DNA of 64,000 bases. It comes from CAYFZO01 sp965223735 (GTDB lineage: Bacteria > Pseudomonadota > Gammaproteobacteria > Poriferisulfidales > Oxydemutatoraceae). Position 1 is the stretch's first letter. The number at the start of each line of letters is the position of its first letter. The stretch spans positions 62,001 to 126,000 of the forward strand of contig OZ245010.1 in the NCBI GenBank assembly GCA_965223735.1, read 5' to 3'. Below, piece after piece: positions 1-8,372 of this stretch. The notes beneath the pieces are model-generated. The model was given only the letters and a program-made list of their open reading frames with translations. It had not been told where the DNA came from and ran no database searches. The position numbers and the translations under genes are program-made.

Positions 1-443
1 TTGGTTTTGATCAGCAGGTAGATTGCGGCGGCGAGTGCCGCGAGAAGTAATATGCCGTCGCTGCGTCCGAAGTGGTGACCGTTGAGCAGCAACAGGCCCG
101 GCAGCGCCGTCGCCGCCGTGACGATCATGAATTTCCGGTAGATGGTCGCGTGCGTCGCCATGACGCCGGAGACCATGGCGGTTGCGCCGAGAACCAGCGC
201 GATGTTTGCGATGTTGGAACCGAGCGCGTTGCCGACGGCGATCTGCAACGAGTCCCGCAGCGCCGCGACTGACGAGATGACCAACTCGGGTGCGGACGTG
301 CCGAAGCCGATCACGACGGCGCCGATGATCAACGGCGGGACGCGACAGCGGTTTGCTATTGCCACCGCGCTCAGCAGCATCCGGTCCGCCGCCCAGAAGA
401 TCAGGGCCAGCGACAAGATGAGAGTGGAAAGGTAAAACGCCAT
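1..443 (-). CDS. yrbG: Calcium/sodium:proton exchanger family protein (YrbG-like), 3' end outside window
   Basis: The reverse strand reads open from an ATG at 443 to the window edge (147 codons visible). The product starts MAFYLSTLILSLALIFWAAD and is very hydrophobic. It contains GFGTSAPELVIS followed by GNALGSNIANIALVLG, the signature of the first half (alpha-1 repeat) of the CaCA cation/Ca2+ exchangers of the inner membrane. The second half of the protein lies beyond position 1. The gene is divergent from mlaC and murA, matching the yrbG|mla-murA layout of enterobacteria. There is no clear Shine-Dalgarno before the ATG. Family assignment is firm; the transported ion is only inferred from family. 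Confidence 0.88.
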   Translation of the reverse strand, partial: MAFYLSTLILSLALIFWAADRMLLSAVAIANRCRVPPLIIGAVVIGFGTSAPELVISSVAALRDSLQIAVGNALGSNIANIALVLGATAMVSGVMATHATIYRKFMIVTAATALPGLLLLNGHHFGRSDGILLLAALAAAIYLLIKT

Positions 444-455
444 ATTATTCGCGTT

Positions 456-484
456 ATCATAAGGTGCGGTTGGTTGACATACAA
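456..484 (-). promoter_or_regulatory. Candidate sigma-70 promoter for the yrbG-like gene
   Basis: On the reverse strand TTGTAT (479-484) and TATGAT (456-461) are separated by 17 bases, a good sigma-70 arrangement. The start codon lies only 12 bases beyond the -10 element, so the transcript would have almost no leader, which fits the missing Shine-Dalgarno. Overlapping it on the forward strand is a TTGACA (474-479) that could serve the mlaC direction, but no good -10 follows it. Confidence 0.35.
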
Positions 485-627
485 TTTTCAACGCGGCCGT
501 ACCTTGCGCCGCGTTCGCGTTATCCGCATAATTTGCGCGGAAGGCGGCGGGTTTCCGGCGGAACGGCTGATCCACGGCACGGATGTAGGGCGCTGCCGGT
601 CAAATAAATCATACAAGGGCAAGCAAT

Positions 628-1242
628 ATGATAAAGCGCATGGAGAAATTATCAGGTGCACTGGTTTTTGCCGTTGTGTTGCCCGTGTGCGTCGCGCAGG
701 CTGACGACGCGGTTGCCGCACGATCGGCGATGCAGCAGGTTACCGAGCAATTGCTGGCGCGCCTGCATACCGAACTGAAAACGTATCTCGAAGACGAGAA
801 GCGCCTGTATGCGATGCTCGAAGAGGTCGTGTTGCCGACGGTGGATATGCCTCTTCTCAGTCGCCTGGTGCTGGGAAACCACTGGAAGACGGCCAGCGAA
901 TTCCAAAAGCGGCACTTCGTTGAAAAATTTCAAACGATGTTGATCCGGAGTTACGGGAAAACGTTGCTTCTGTTGCCCGACATACGGATTGAATATGAGC
1001 CGCTCGCGCCCGACGAGCCGAGCAAGAAATATCAGGTCGTCCGCACGAAGGTGATAGCCAGTGATAACCGAGCGCCTTTGAGCATCAGTTACTCGCTGAT
1101 CAACCGCGAAGGGTGGAAAGTGTTTGACATCATTATTGACGGTTCGAGCATCGCCAGGCAGTTCCGCAACGGGTTTGATCAGGAGATCCGTGAAACCGGT
1201 TTCGACGCGCTGGTCGCACGCCTGAGCCAGTTTGACTACTGA
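628..1242 (+). CDS. mlaC: MlaC-type phospholipid-binding protein (Ttg2D family)
   Basis: The 204-residue product has an N-terminal signal peptide (hydrophobic GALVFAVVLPVCVAQADD, cleavage probably after AQA) and the family's C-terminal block GWKVFDIIIDGSSIARQ followed by NGFDQEIRETGFDALV. MlaC is the periplasmic carrier that shuttles phospholipids between the outer-membrane MlaA complex and the inner-membrane MlaFEDB ABC transporter. Length is normal for the family. The chosen ATG has AAGGGCAAG upstream; a second in-frame ATG lies four codons later. In E. coli the gene sits in mlaFEDCB-ibaG-murA. Here mlaF, mlaE and mlaD are absent upstream and mlaB and ibaG are absent between it and murA, so its transporter must be encoded elsewhere or be lost. 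Confidence 0.88.
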   Translation: MIKRMEKLSGALVFAVVLPVCVAQADDAVAARSAMQQVTEQLLARLHTELKTYLEDEKRLYAMLEEVVLPTVDMPLLSRLVLGNHWKTASEFQKRHFVEKFQTMLIRSYGKTLLLLPDIRIEYEPLAPDEPSKKYQVVRTKVIASDNRAPLSISYSLINREGWKVFDIIIDGSSIARQFRNGFDQEIRETGFDALVARLSQFDY

Positions 1243-1299
1243 TGAACCATCCGGTCTGGGTCTGATACCGATCTCTCCCGCAATACCCCCGGCTGATTG

Positions 1300-2562
1300 A
1301 TGGAGAAGTTGTACATCAGGGGCAAGCAGAGCCTCAACGGGGAAGTGCGCATCTCCGGCGCAAAGAACGCCGTGCTCCCGATCCTTGCTGCGACTCTGCT
1401 GACCGATCAGCGGATGATCATCAATAACATTCCCCATCTGCACGACGTCACGACGACGATAGAACTTTTGAGGCAGATGGGAGTTTCAATTCTGCTCAAT
1501 GAAAACATGAGCATTGAGGTCGAAGCCGACTCGATAGAAAGACTGTTTGCGCCGTACGACGTGGTCAAGACCATGCGCGCTTCAATTCTCGTGCTCGGGC
1601 CGATGCTCGCCCGCCACGGCAGTGCTGAAGTGTCGCTGCCGGGCGGTTGCGCGATCGGGTCGCGTCCGGTGAACATGCATCTCGACGGGCTGCGTGCGAT
1701 GGGGGCGGATATAGAGATCGCCGACGGCTACATCAGGGCGCGCACCAACGGACGCCTCAGGGGCGCCGAGATCGTGCTTGACAGCGTGACCGTCACCGGC
1801 ACCGAAAACCTGCTGATGGCGGCGGCGCTGGCGCAGGGAACCACCACCGTGGAGAACGCGGCGCGCGAGCCGGAAGTCGTCGATCTCGCTAATTGCCTGA
1901 ACAAGATGGGGGCGCGGATCGAGGGGCAGGGCACTTCGGTGATCAGGATACACGGGTGCCCCGAGCTCAACGGATGCTCTTTCGACGTGTTGCCCGACCG
2001 CATCGAGACCGCGACGTTTCTGACCGCGGGCGCGATGACCGGTGGTCACGTCAAAGTCAAGAAGACGCGCGCCGATCTGATCGACTCGGTACTGGTCAAA
2101 CTCGAGGAGAGCGGAGCGCACATCAACGTCGATGGCGACAGCATTGAATTGCAGATGAACGGGCGCCGGCCCAGGTGTACGGATATCATGACTGCGCCGT
2201 ATCCCGCGTTCCCGACCGACATGCAGGCTCAATTCACCAGCTTGAACGCAATCGGCGAGGGAACGAGCATCATCACCGAGACGATTTTTGAAAACCGCTT
2301 CATGCACGTTTTGGAGATGCAGCGCATGGGCGCTGACATCAACGTGCGGGGTAACTGCGTGATAGTCAAAGGCAGGGAGCGCCTCAAAGGCGCTTCGGTG
2401 ATGGCGACCGATCTGCGCGCTTCGGCTTCGCTGGTGCTCGCCGGCCTGGTCGCGGACGGCGAGACGGTGGTGGACCGGATTTACCACATAGACCGCGGCT
2501 ACGAATGCATCGAGGAGAAACTGTCGCAACTCGGCGCTGATATTCAGCGTATGTCAGCCTGA
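1300..2562 (+). CDS. murA: UDP-N-acetylglucosamine 1-carboxyvinyltransferase
   Basis: MurA transfers enolpyruvate from PEP to UDP-GlcNAc, the first committed step of peptidoglycan synthesis, in the cytoplasm. The 420-residue length is typical. The N-terminus contains GEVRISGAKNAVLPILAATL and the active-site loop PGGCAIGSRPVN carries the catalytic, fosfomycin-reactive cysteine at about residue 117. The C-terminal ATDLRASASLVLAGLVADG and IDRGYECIEEKL blocks are also conserved. A TTG lies one codon upstream of the ATG at 1300; the ATG is preferred. The gene is 57 bases after mlaC and is followed by hisG, as in many gammaproteobacteria. Confidence 0.97.
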   Translation: MEKLYIRGKQSLNGEVRISGAKNAVLPILAATLLTDQRMIINNIPHLHDVTTTIELLRQMGVSILLNENMSIEVEADSIERLFAPYDVVKTMRASILVLGPMLARHGSAEVSLPGGCAIGSRPVNMHLDGLRAMGADIEIADGYIRARTNGRLRGAEIVLDSVTVTGTENLLMAAALAQGTTTVENAAREPEVVDLANCLNKMGARIEGQGTSVIRIHGCPELNGCSFDVLPDRIETATFLTAGAMTGGHVKVKKTRADLIDSVLVKLEESGAHINVDGDSIELQMNGRRPRCTDIMTAPYPAFPTDMQAQFTSLNAIGEGTSIITETIFENRFMHVLEMQRMGADINVRGNCVIVKGRERLKGASVMATDLRASASLVLAGLVADGETVVDRIYHIDRGYECIEEKLSQLGADIQRMSA

Positions 2563-2681
2563 CGGATTCGGTGAACATCGTTCGGCAGGCCGAAATTCCG
2601 GACGACCGCAACGATAACCTGCTTTTTTGAGGCGTCATCGCCGTCGATTCGCTACAATCGCCTTTCAGCATTAATCAGTCG

Positions 2682-3329
2682 ATGGACAGACCGGTCAAAA
2701 TTGCCCTCTCGAAGGGGCGCGTGATGGAGGAGGCGATGCCGTTGCTCGCGCAGGCCGGGCTTGCGCCCGCGGAGTCGTTGCGGGACAACCGCAAATTGAT
2801 ACTCGAAAGTGAGCACCCCGGCGTCAAAATCGTTATCATTCGCGGTGCCGACGTGCCGACGTACGTTGAATACGGCGCGGCCGAGCTGGGTATCGTTGGC
2901 AAGGACGTTTTGATGGAGTATGACGGCGACGGCGTTTACGAGTATCTTGATCTCGGCATTGCGTGTTGCCGGATGATGGTTGCGAAGCGCGAGGGCGCCG
3001 ACTTGCCGGCGACGCGGCGTGTGCGCGTTGCGACCAAATATGCAAACAGTGCGCGCAGCTATTTTGCGGCGCAGGGTCGGCAGGTCGAGGTGATCAAGTT
3101 GTACGGTTCCATGGAACTCGCTCCGCTGGTCGGTTTATCCGACTTGATCGTGGATCTGGTTGACACCGGCGGTACGTTGAGGGTGAACGGCCTGACGGCG
3201 CATGAGGAAATTACAAAGATCAGCGCGAGGCTGATCGTGAACAAAGCGTCGATGAAGATGAAGAACCGGACCTTGACGCAGGTGATGGACTTGTTCAGGC
3301 GGGACGTCAATGCTGGCACCGCTGCGTAG
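2682..3329 (+). CDS. hisG: ATP phosphoribosyltransferase, short form (HisG-S)
   Basis: HisG joins ATP and PRPP to form phosphoribosyl-ATP, the first step of histidine synthesis. The 215-residue product begins with VKIALSKGRVMEE and contains EYGAAELGIVGKDVL and the PRPP loop DLIVDLVDTGGTLRVNGL. It stops where long-form enzymes carry a C-terminal ACT-like regulatory domain, so it is the short form. Short-form enzymes normally need the HisRS-like subunit HisZ for activity and histidine feedback (family knowledge). HisZ is not encoded in this window. Confidence 0.95.
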   Translation: MDRPVKIALSKGRVMEEAMPLLAQAGLAPAESLRDNRKLILESEHPGVKIVIIRGADVPTYVEYGAAELGIVGKDVLMEYDGDGVYEYLDLGIACCRMMVAKREGADLPATRRVRVATKYANSARSYFAAQGRQVEVIKLYGSMELAPLVGLSDLIVDLVDTGGTLRVNGLTAHEEITKISARLIVNKASMKMKNRTLTQVMDLFRRDVNAGTAA

Positions 3330-3359
3330 GGGGTTGCCGCGGCGGCGCGGGGGAGAAAA

Positions 3360-4451
3360 ATGAAATACCAAACTGATGACCTGAGGATCACTGAAACCCG
3401 CGAGGTGATAGCGCCCGCGGAGTTGATCGCGGAACTGCCGCTGACCGAGCGTGCCGCAGAGTGCGTGTATTTTTCGCGGCAGGCGACGCGGGACGTTCTG
3501 CACGGGCGCGACCCGAGGCTGGTCGTGGTGGTCGGGCCGTGCTCGATCCACGACGTGGACGCCGCACTCGATTACGCTGGGATGCTGCGTAGTTGTGCCG
3601 ACCGTCTAAAGGACAGCCTGCACATCGTCATGCGCGTGTATTTTGAAAAGCCGCGTACGACGGTCGGGTGGAAAGGCCTGATCAACGATCCGGATCTCGA
3701 CGATAGTTTTGACATCGGCAAGGGGTTGCGGCTTGCACGCGGCCTGCTGCTGAAATTGAACGAGATGGGCTTGCCGGCGGGCACCGAGTACCTCGACCCG
3801 ATCAGTCCGCAGTACGTTTCCGACCTGATCGGTTGGGGCGCGATCGGCGCGCGCACCACTGAAAGTCAGGTTCACAGGGAACTCGCTTCGGGGTTGTCGT
3901 GCCCGGTCGGTTTCAAGAACGGCACCGACGGCAATTTGAAGATCGCGGTGGATGCGATCGGCTCGGCGTCGCGGCCGCACCACTTCCTGTCGGTCACGAA
4001 GGCGGGACATTCCGCAATCTTCTCGACCGCGGGTAACGAGGACTGCCACGTCATCCTGCGTGGCGGCAGGCAGACCAATTACGACGCCGCAAGCGTCGAG
4101 GCGGCGGCGCAGGCGCTGGTGGACGCGGGGCAGACGCCCAGGGTGATGATCGACTGTAGCCACGCGAACAGCCGCAAGCAGCACGACCGCCAGCGGGAGG
4201 TCGCGCAAACGATCGCCGGGCAGGTGGGTGTCGGCGAGAAGCGCATCATCGGTGTGATGGTCGAGAGCAACCTGGTTGCGGGCCGTCAGGATCTGGTGCC
4301 CGGCAGGACGCTTGTTTATGGGCAGAGCATCACCGACGCCTGCATCGGGTGGGAGGACACCGTGCCGTTGCTTGAATCACTCGCCGACGCCGTCGAGCGC
4401 GGGCGCGGCGAACGCGTGAGTGATCGGCGGGCGCGAGCCGCTCAGGTGTGA
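3360..4451 (+). CDS. 3-deoxy-7-phosphoheptulonate (DAHP) synthase, class I, AroFGH type
   Basis: The enzyme condenses PEP with erythrose 4-phosphate at the entry of the shikimate pathway. The 363-residue product shows the class I motifs VVVGPCSIHD, MRVYFEKPRTTVGWKGLIND, GTEYLDPISPQY, ARTTESQVHRELASGLSCPV, FKNGTDG and DCSHANS. Length matches the E. coli paralogues AroF, AroG and AroH; which feedback type it is cannot be read from sequence alone, so no symbol is given. The strong GGGGAG just before the ATG supports the start. It lies between hisG and hisD, an unusual interruption of the histidine gene pair; aromatic and histidine synthesis share pentose-phosphate precursors. Confidence 0.95.
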   Translation: MKYQTDDLRITETREVIAPAELIAELPLTERAAECVYFSRQATRDVLHGRDPRLVVVVGPCSIHDVDAALDYAGMLRSCADRLKDSLHIVMRVYFEKPRTTVGWKGLINDPDLDDSFDIGKGLRLARGLLLKLNEMGLPAGTEYLDPISPQYVSDLIGWGAIGARTTESQVHRELASGLSCPVGFKNGTDGNLKIAVDAIGSASRPHHFLSVTKAGHSAIFSTAGNEDCHVILRGGRQTNYDAASVEAAAQALVDAGQTPRVMIDCSHANSRKQHDRQREVAQTIAGQVGVGEKRIIGVMVESNLVAGRQDLVPGRTLVYGQSITDACIGWEDTVPLLESLADAVERGRGERVSDRRARAAQV

Positions 4452-4469
4452 CGCAGGCGTGATACGGGC

Positions 4470-5783
4470 ATGATGCAGATCCGTCGGCTCGATACTTCAG
4501 GTTCTGATTTCGAGCCGGAACTTCAAAAGATAATTGATGCCGCCGCCACTCCCGACGAGGCGGTTGCGGCGCGCGTGCGTGAGATCATCACGCGTGTCGG
4601 CGAGCAGGGCGACGCCGCCGTACTTGCCTGCACGCGCGAGTTTGACGGCGTCGCAGTCGATTCGATGACGCAATTGAGAGTGTCGGAAGCGCGTTTGCGA
4701 GAAGCGTCGGAAACGGTGCCCGTGGCCGCGCTCGACGCACTGAAGCGTGCTGCCGAAAGGATCCGCCGCTACGCCGAAAAGCAGGCGCTTGAAGACTGGC
4801 AATTGCGCGAAGATAGTGGCACGACGCTCGGGCAGCGGGTGACGCCGCTCGATTCGGTGGGCCTGTACGTGCCGGGCGGCAAGGCTGCTTATCCATCGGC
4901 GGTGCTGATGGCGGCGATTCCCGCTACGGTCGCCGGCGTGCCCCGCGTGGCGATGGCAACGCCGGCACCGGGCGGCGAAGTCAATCTCCTGCTGCTGGCC
5001 GCTGCCGACCTGTGCGGCGTGCGCGAAATCTGGCTGATCGGCGGCGCGCAGGCGGTTGCCGCGTTGGCGTTGGGAACGCAGACCATCGCGGCGGTGAGCA
5101 AGATCGTCGGACCGGGCAATGCCTACGTTGCCGAAGCCAAGCGTCAGGTGAACGGGCTGGTCGGCATTGATCTGCCGGCGGGGCCTTCGGAGATCCTGAT
5201 CATCTGTGATGGAACGACTGACCCCGAGTGGATCGCCGCCGACCTGCTTTCCCAGGCCGAACACGACGAGCAGGCACGGGCAGTGTTGTTGTGTCCCGAC
5301 GACAGCTTCATCTCCGTCGTCATGCAGGCGATGGAGCGCCTGCTTCAAAAAGCCCCGCGCGCGGCGATCATCGGGTGCTCGCTTGCTTCGCAGGGACTGC
5401 TGGTGCGCGTGCGCAACCTCGACGAAGCGGTTGCCGTCGCCAACCGCATTGCGCCGGAGCATCTCGAACTGTCGGTCGCTGACCCTGAACGGCTGTTGCC
5501 GGCGATCACCAATGCCGGCGCCATCTTCGTCGGCAAGTATTCGCCGGAAGTGATCGGTGATTATTGCGCGGGGCCTAACCACATTCTGCCGACCGGCGGT
5601 GCGGCGCGGTTTGCGTCGCCGCTGGGCGTGTACGATTTTCAAAAGCGTAGCAGCCTCATACATTGCTCCGCCGAAGGCGCGGCGGAACTGGGCGCTCTGG
5701 CGGCGACTCTGGCCGAGGCCGAAGGCCTGTTTGCTCACGCCGACTCGGCGCGTCGGCGCGTCGATGCCAAAGACCGCGCGTGA
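4470..5783 (+). CDS. hisD: Histidinol dehydrogenase
   Basis: HisD oxidises L-histidinol to L-histidine in two NAD-dependent steps, the last reactions of the pathway. The 437-residue product contains the glycine-rich VGLYVPGGKAAYPSAVLM, the dinucleotide region VGPGNAYVAEAKRQV, DLPAGPSE, the base-catalyst stretch APEHLELS and the metal-binding GPNHILPTGG. The gene begins with two consecutive ATG codons at 4470 and 4473, either of which could be used. It follows the DAHP synthase by 18 bases and precedes the Nif3-like gene by 30 bases. hisC, which follows hisD in many relatives, is missing here. Confidence 0.97.
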   Translation: MMQIRRLDTSGSDFEPELQKIIDAAATPDEAVAARVREIITRVGEQGDAAVLACTREFDGVAVDSMTQLRVSEARLREASETVPVAALDALKRAAERIRRYAEKQALEDWQLREDSGTTLGQRVTPLDSVGLYVPGGKAAYPSAVLMAAIPATVAGVPRVAMATPAPGGEVNLLLLAAADLCGVREIWLIGGAQAVAALALGTQTIAAVSKIVGPGNAYVAEAKRQVNGLVGIDLPAGPSEILIICDGTTDPEWIAADLLSQAEHDEQARAVLLCPDDSFISVVMQAMERLLQKAPRAAIIGCSLASQGLLVRVRNLDEAVAVANRIAPEHLELSVADPERLLPAITNAGAIFVGKYSPEVIGDYCAGPNHILPTGGAARFASPLGVYDFQKRSSLIHCSAEGAAELGALAATLAEAEGLFAHADSARRRVDAKDRA

Positions 5784-5813
5784 GGATTTTCGCGATGCCG
5801 GAATGGAGTTGTC

Positions 5814-6572
5814 ATGGCTGAACTGACGCAACTGATCGACTATCTGGATCGTTATCTGGAAGTGCGCCGTTTCCGTGACCATTGCCCGAACGGCCTGCAA
5901 GTTGAGGGGCGCGCGCAAGTCGGATCGCTGGTGACCGGCGTCACCGCGTGTCTCGAACTGGTTGAGGCGGCGATCTCTGAGGACGCCGACGCGGTGCTGG
6001 TGCATCACGGCTATTTCTGGAAGGGAGAGCCGGCGCCGCTGACCGGAATGAAAGCGCGACGCCTGCGCCGCCTGCTCGAGACCGGCACGAGTCTGCTCGC
6101 TTATCATCTGCCGCTCGACGCGCATCCCGAAGTCGGCAACAACGCCTGCATTGCGCGTGAACTGGGCTTGCATACTGAAGGCGCGCTCGACGACGATCAA
6201 TCGGCGTCGCTTGCGATGTTCGGCCGCACCGCCGAGCCGGTGGCGGCATCGTCGTTTGTACGCACGATCGCGCAGGCACTCGGGCGCGAGCCTTTATGGA
6301 TCGCCGGCGGCGCCGACACGATGCACACCGTCGGCTGGTGCACCGGCGCCGCACAGGACTATATCCACTACGCGGTCGCCAAGGGCCTCGATGCGTTTGT
6401 CAGCGGTGAAGTGTCCGAGCGCACGACGCATATCGCGCGTGAGGAGGGCATCCATTACTTCGCCGCCGGGCATCACGCCACCGAACGCTACGGGGTGCAG
6501 GCGCTTGGGGCGCATCTCGCCGGGAAATTTTCGCTGAAGCACCGGTTTATTGAGGTTGAAAATCCGGTGTAG
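5814..6572 (+). CDS. Nif3-like dinuclear metal centre protein (DUF34, YbgI type)
   Basis: The 252-residue product belongs to the NIF3/DUF34 family, which forms toroidal hexamers with two metal ions per subunit; the physiological reaction is still debated (GTP cyclohydrolase I type 2 is a common but uncertain label). Metal-binding signatures are visible: AVLVHHGYFWKG near residue 62, a LPLDAH segment near residue 100 and GHHATERYGV near the C-terminus. A GGAG seven bases before the ATG supports the start. In many gammaproteobacteria this gene directly precedes petA; here a decayed restriction cassette separates the two. Confidence 0.93.
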   Translation: MAELTQLIDYLDRYLEVRRFRDHCPNGLQVEGRAQVGSLVTGVTACLELVEAAISEDADAVLVHHGYFWKGEPAPLTGMKARRLRRLLETGTSLLAYHLPLDAHPEVGNNACIARELGLHTEGALDDDQSASLAMFGRTAEPVAASSFVRTIAQALGREPLWIAGGADTMHTVGWCTGAAQDYIHYAVAKGLDAFVSGEVSERTTHIAREEGIHYFAAGHHATERYGVQALGAHLAGKFSLKHRFIEVENPV

Positions 6573-6607
6573 GGTGAAAAATAGTTTGTAAAGCACCCGC
6601 TTGTATT

Positions 6608-7349
6608 TTGAAAACCAGACTTGACAATCTTGCCGCACGAGTTAATCAGGCTGTTGCTGCATATTGGGCAACGCGAACAAGGCAGGAAGAAGATCAGAGA
6701 TCTTCCGGTGAGCAAGATCAAGGAGCTCGTGGCGCCGTTACGGGCGGGGCATAAATGGACGGTTTTATCAGTCTATTGACTGAATTTATATTTGAGGCGG
6801 GCATAGGCGAAGATTGCGTCTTTGATAAAAAGCGGATGTTGAATTTGCCGGGGTTTTTCAGGCCGACAAAAGAATGGGACTTATTGGTTATTCTCGATGG
6901 GCAACTTATTATTGCTTTGGAAGCAAAATCGCAGGCGGGGCCCTCGTTTGGAAACAATTTTAACAATCGCACTGAGGAGGCTATGGGGAGCGCGTTGGAC
7001 TTGTGGACGGCTTTTCGAGAAGGGGTGTTTAATAGCACGTAATAGCACGGTAGAACCATGGCTCGGATATTTGTTTCATCTTGAAGATTGCCCTGAGTCC
7101 AGAAGTTCTGTAAGGGTAAACGAATTTCATTACGAAGTGTTTAAGGAATTCAAAGAGGCTTCGTATGCCAAACGCTATGAATTGTTTTGCCGCAAGTTGG
7201 TTCTTGAAAGACACTATTCCGCCGCAGCGCTTCTCCTCTCTCAAAGAGGGACAGGAAAGCAAGGGGGGTATAAAGAGCCTGCCGCTGATCTTGGTTTTGA
7301 ATTTTTCATAAGGTCTATGATTTCCAAGTTGCTGGCGTATAATGGATAG
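6608..7349 (+). pseudogene. Broken type II restriction endonuclease of the XhoI/PaeR7I family
   Basis: Read from a TTG at 6608, the frame gives an N-terminus of the PaeR7I kind (RVNQAVAAYWATR, then GARGAVTGG), an in-frame TAA at 6752-6754, then MDGFISLLTEF, GFFRPTKEWDLL, ALEAKSQAGPSFGNNFNNRTE and EEAMGSALDLWTAFREG. The frame is lost at 7030-7049 by an exact 10-base tandem duplication and resumes one frame over as VEPWLGYLFHLEDCPESR, then YSAAALLLSQR, ending at 7349. Removing one repeat copy and the stop restores a continuous protein of about 245 residues. XhoI and PaeR7I cleave CTCGAG (family knowledge); specificity here is inferred. The cassette is more A/T-rich than its neighbours, consistent with transfer. 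Confidence 0.9.
7030..7049 (+). repeat. 10-base exact tandem duplication causing a frameshift
   Basis: TAATAGCACG occurs twice back to back (7030-7039 and 7040-7049) inside the restriction endonuclease gene. The extra copy shifts the frame by one, introduces a stop, and explains the loss of the C-terminal half. It looks like a simple replication-slippage lesion. Confidence 0.95.
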
Positions 7350-7354
7350 TTATT

Positions 7355-8323
7355 ATGCGGGCGGAAGAGACACCAAGTCCGGATTTCACCACACATCGCC
7401 TGATACAAGGTGATGCACGCAGCTTCCCTTATATTGAAGATGAAACGGTTCACTTGATAATAACGTCTCCTCCTTACTGGAACCTGAAGAGTTACAATGA
7501 AAGCCCGGGTCAGCTGGGGCATATTTCCGAATACGAAGCTTTTCTTTCTGAGGTCAGCTAGGTTTGGAGTGAAAGTTTCCGAGTTTTGGTGCCGGGCGGT
7601 CGCCTGATCGTGGTTGTTGGCGACGTGTGTTTGTCAAGAAAAGCGTATGGCAGACATGTCGTTGCGCCGTTGCACGCTGATATTTGCGTTCAATGCCGGA
7701 GGCTTGGGTTTGACAATTTGAACCCGATCATTTGGCATAAAATTTCGAATGCCAAATTCGAGGCCAACTAGGGAACGAAATTTTTGGGCAAGCCTTATGA
7801 GCCTAATGCCGTCGTTAAAAATGATATAGAATTTATTCTGATGCAGAGAAAGCCCGGAGGATACAGAAAGCCCACTGAAGAACAGCGTTCCGCCAGCAAG
7901 ATCGACAAACGCGATTTTAACGAGTGGTTCAGGCAGATCTGGACGCTGACCGGGGTATCGACAAAAAATCATCCCGCTCCATTCCCTTCGGAACTTGCCT
8001 ATCGTTTGGTTCGGATGTTTTCATTTGTCGGGGATGTCGTGCTTGATCCGTTTAACGGTTCCGGAACAACAATGTTGGCCGCGATGAAATGTGGCCGCAA
8101 CAGTATTGGAATTGAGATTGACCGTGAGTATTGCACGATGGCCGCACGTAAGTTGCAGCAGCAGAATTCGGATATGTTTTGCGATGCAAGGCTGGAGTTC
8201 AGGAAACAGATCCGGTCTTCCGAGAATGGCATCTTTCTTCAGGAAGAGCGCTTTGAGTGCGGAGATAAGGAAAAGCTTCCCCGGAAGTCTGCTCCGGTTG
8301 GTGAGTTGCACACAGCCGCTTGA
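7355..8323 (+). pseudogene. Broken DNA methyltransferase partner of the XhoI/PaeR7I-like nuclease
   Basis: One frame runs from ATG 7355 to TGA 8321-8323 but is cut by two in-frame TAG codons (7559-7561 and 7769-7771). Ignoring them gives a beta-type amino-methyltransferase: HLIITSPPYWNLKSY (motif IV, catalytic) near the N-terminus, FRVLVPGGRLIVVVGDVC, FDNLNPIIWHKISNAKFE, FLGKPYEPNAVVKNDIEFIL, and the SAM-binding DPFNGSGTTMLAAMKCGRNS (motif I) near the C-terminus. These blocks are typical of the M.PaeR7I/M.XhoI methylases. It starts 5 bases after the nuclease pseudogene. There is no sign of amber suppression: TAG ends intact genes such as secD and adk in this window. Confidence 0.9.
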
Positions 8324-8372
8324 ATAGAGGGTTGATCTGAGACGCATATTTCATATACGGGGGTGATTATCT

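Noticed and set aside
2581..2630. TTCGGC-AG-GCCGAA hairpin after murA with a later T-run as a terminator
   Set aside because: The loop of two bases is too tight, and the T-run lies more than 30 bases downstream of the stem.
4497..6200. Long open frame of 567 codons on the minus strand over hisD and the Nif3-like gene
   Set aside because: It is an antisense shadow of two clear plus-strand genes, common in GC-rich coding DNA, and its translation shows no known domain. The same holds for long minus-strand frames over murA (1582-2529) and over the acetolactate synthase (57990-59585).
7559..7771. Two in-frame TAG codons in the methylase as possible amber recoding (for example pyrrolysine-like readthrough)
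   Set aside because: TAG ends intact genes in the window (secD, adk), the partner nuclease has a TAA and a frameshift, and no suppressor tRNA was seen; simple pseudogenisation explains all lesions.
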